A stretch of DNA of 15,199 nt from CAZLNV01 sp964561095 (GTDB taxonomy: Bacteria > Bacillota_I > Bacilli_A > RF39 > UBA660), in NCBI GenBank assembly GCA_964561095.1, contig CAZLNV010000022.1, positions 1 to 15,199 of the forward strand, read 5' to 3'. The position numbers and the translations under genes are program-made. Positions 14,970-15,199 of the stretch are shown here, piece after piece. The notes beneath the pieces were generated by a model that worked only from the letters and a program-made list of their open reading frames with translations, searched no databases and was not told the origin of the DNA. The number at the start of each line of letters is the position of its first letter. Positions within the stretch are counted from its first letter, which is position 1.

Positions 14970-14990
14970 ATACTTTAAAATATGTTTTTT
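14957..14990 (+). terminator. Terminator overlapping the end of the PBP5-type gene
   Basis: AAACATATTTTAAA (14957-14970) pairs exactly with TTTAAAATATGTTT (14974-14987) around a 3-base loop, followed by T to 14990. The stop codon (14967-14969) lies within the left arm. Confidence 0.88.
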
Positions 14991-15033
14991 ATTAAGGGTT
15001 TATTTCACTACAAAGCATTTATATTCTTGCATA

Positions 15034-15042
15034 TGTTAAAAT
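15034..15042 (+). promoter_or_regulatory. Possible extended -10 before the collagen-like gene
   Basis: TGTTAAAAT is identical to the element before the HIT gene, but it lies only 11 bases before the ATG, so the ribosome site (AGAGGTGA, 15043-15050) would be at or before the first transcribed base. Either the transcript is nearly leaderless or the true promoter is further upstream. Confidence 0.35.
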
Positions 15043-15053
15043 AGAGGTGAAAT

Positions 15054-15199
15054 ATGAAAGAAAACTGCAATTGCGCTTATCAAAAAGCATTAAATAAAAT
15101 AAATAATTATAGAATAAATAATTTAGGCAGTTGTTGCTGTTGTTTTGGTTCAACAGGTCCAACAGGTCCAACAGGCCCAACAGGTCCAACGGGTCCAAC
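15054..15199 (+). CDS. Collagen-like (Gly-Pro-Thr repeat) protein, 3' truncated by window edge
   Basis: Only the first 48 codons are visible. AGAGGTGA (15043-15050) precedes the ATG. The head of about 35 residues is MKENCNCAYQKALNK, then an Asn-rich stretch, then SCCCCFGS; it has no hydrophobic signal peptide. From about residue 36 the frame becomes tandem GPT triplets written as 9-base units that read into each other (mostly GGTCCAACA). Gly-X-Y repeats with Pro and Thr form collagen triple helices, and Thr at Y is often glycosylated in bacterial examples such as the exosporium proteins BclA of Bacillus and Clostridioides. The six Cys in the head, four of them consecutive, could link chains by disulfides or bind metal. 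The C-terminal domain that would reveal its site of action is outside the window. Confidence 0.85.
   Translation, partial: MKENCNCAYQKALNKINNYRINNLGSCCCCFGSTGPTGPTGPTGPTGP

Noticed and set aside
15148..15199. CRISPR or tandem-repeat array at the right edge
   Set aside because: The 9-base repeats stay in frame and encode Gly-Pro-Thr, so they are coding collagen-like repeats; there are no spacers.
1..15199. Mycoplasma-type code (TGA = Trp)
   Set aside because: uvrB ends in TGA at the expected protein end, Trp is TGG in every gene examined, and no conserved protein needs a TGA read-through.

Overview
The window is about 15 kb of very AT-rich bacterial DNA. It carries 12 genes and gene fragments on both strands, packed closely with no gap over 300 bases. 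The gene content points to a low-GC Gram-positive (Firmicutes/Bacilli-type) organism, probably an uncultured gut or host-associated lineage: there are AGGAGG/AGAGGT ribosome sites, a VanY-type and a PBP5-type carboxypeptidase, a sortase-like C-terminal signal and a B. subtilis-like UvrA/UvrB pair. TGA is used as a stop (end of uvrB) and Trp is written TGG, so this is genetic code 11 and not the Mycoplasma code. The taxonomic statement is inference; there is no rRNA in the window.

Layout, left to right. Positions 1-5240 (+): the 3' part of uvrB, a small type IV prepilin-like gene, then uvrA. Together UvrA and UvrB carry out damage recognition in nucleotide excision repair; the prepilin gene sits between them. 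Positions 5240-7390 (-): an XRE-family regulator, a short single-stranded DNA-binding protein, and a SufS-type cysteine desulfurase, each apparently with its own transcription signals. Positions 7507-11121 (+): a HIT-family hydrolase, a membrane-anchored exported protein of unknown function, a pyrimidine-nucleoside phosphorylase, and a membrane-anchored protein with two cadherin-like beta-sandwich domains that follows the phosphorylase by 12 bases. Positions 11118-13655 (-): a VanY-type D-Ala-D-Ala carboxypeptidase and a secreted, sortase-type anchored surface protein. Positions 13800-15199 (+): a PBP5-type D-Ala-D-Ala carboxypeptidase and the start of a collagen-like (Gly-Pro-Thr) protein with an unusual Cys-rich head, cut by the window edge.

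The right half is dominated by the cell envelope: two peptidoglycan-trimming enzymes, one sortase-type substrate, two membrane-tethered extracellular proteins and a collagen-like protein. The left half is DNA repair and housekeeping. Several starts were moved from the longest reading frame to an internal start with a good ribosome site (uvrA, XRE, ssb, sufS, the 7916 gene).

Two architectural habits recur. Most genes have an extended -10 promoter (TGnTATAAT or TGnTAAAAT) only about 11-37 bases before the start codon and no clear -35 box. Several genes end inside their own terminator hairpin, with the stop codon in the loop or stem. I did not find a CRISPR array, IS element, phage gene, tRNA or rRNA. 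The most notable items are the Cys-rich collagen-like gene, the prepilin gene between uvrB and uvrA, the inverted repeat overlapping the uvrA promoter, and the unrecognised exported protein at 7916-9025.
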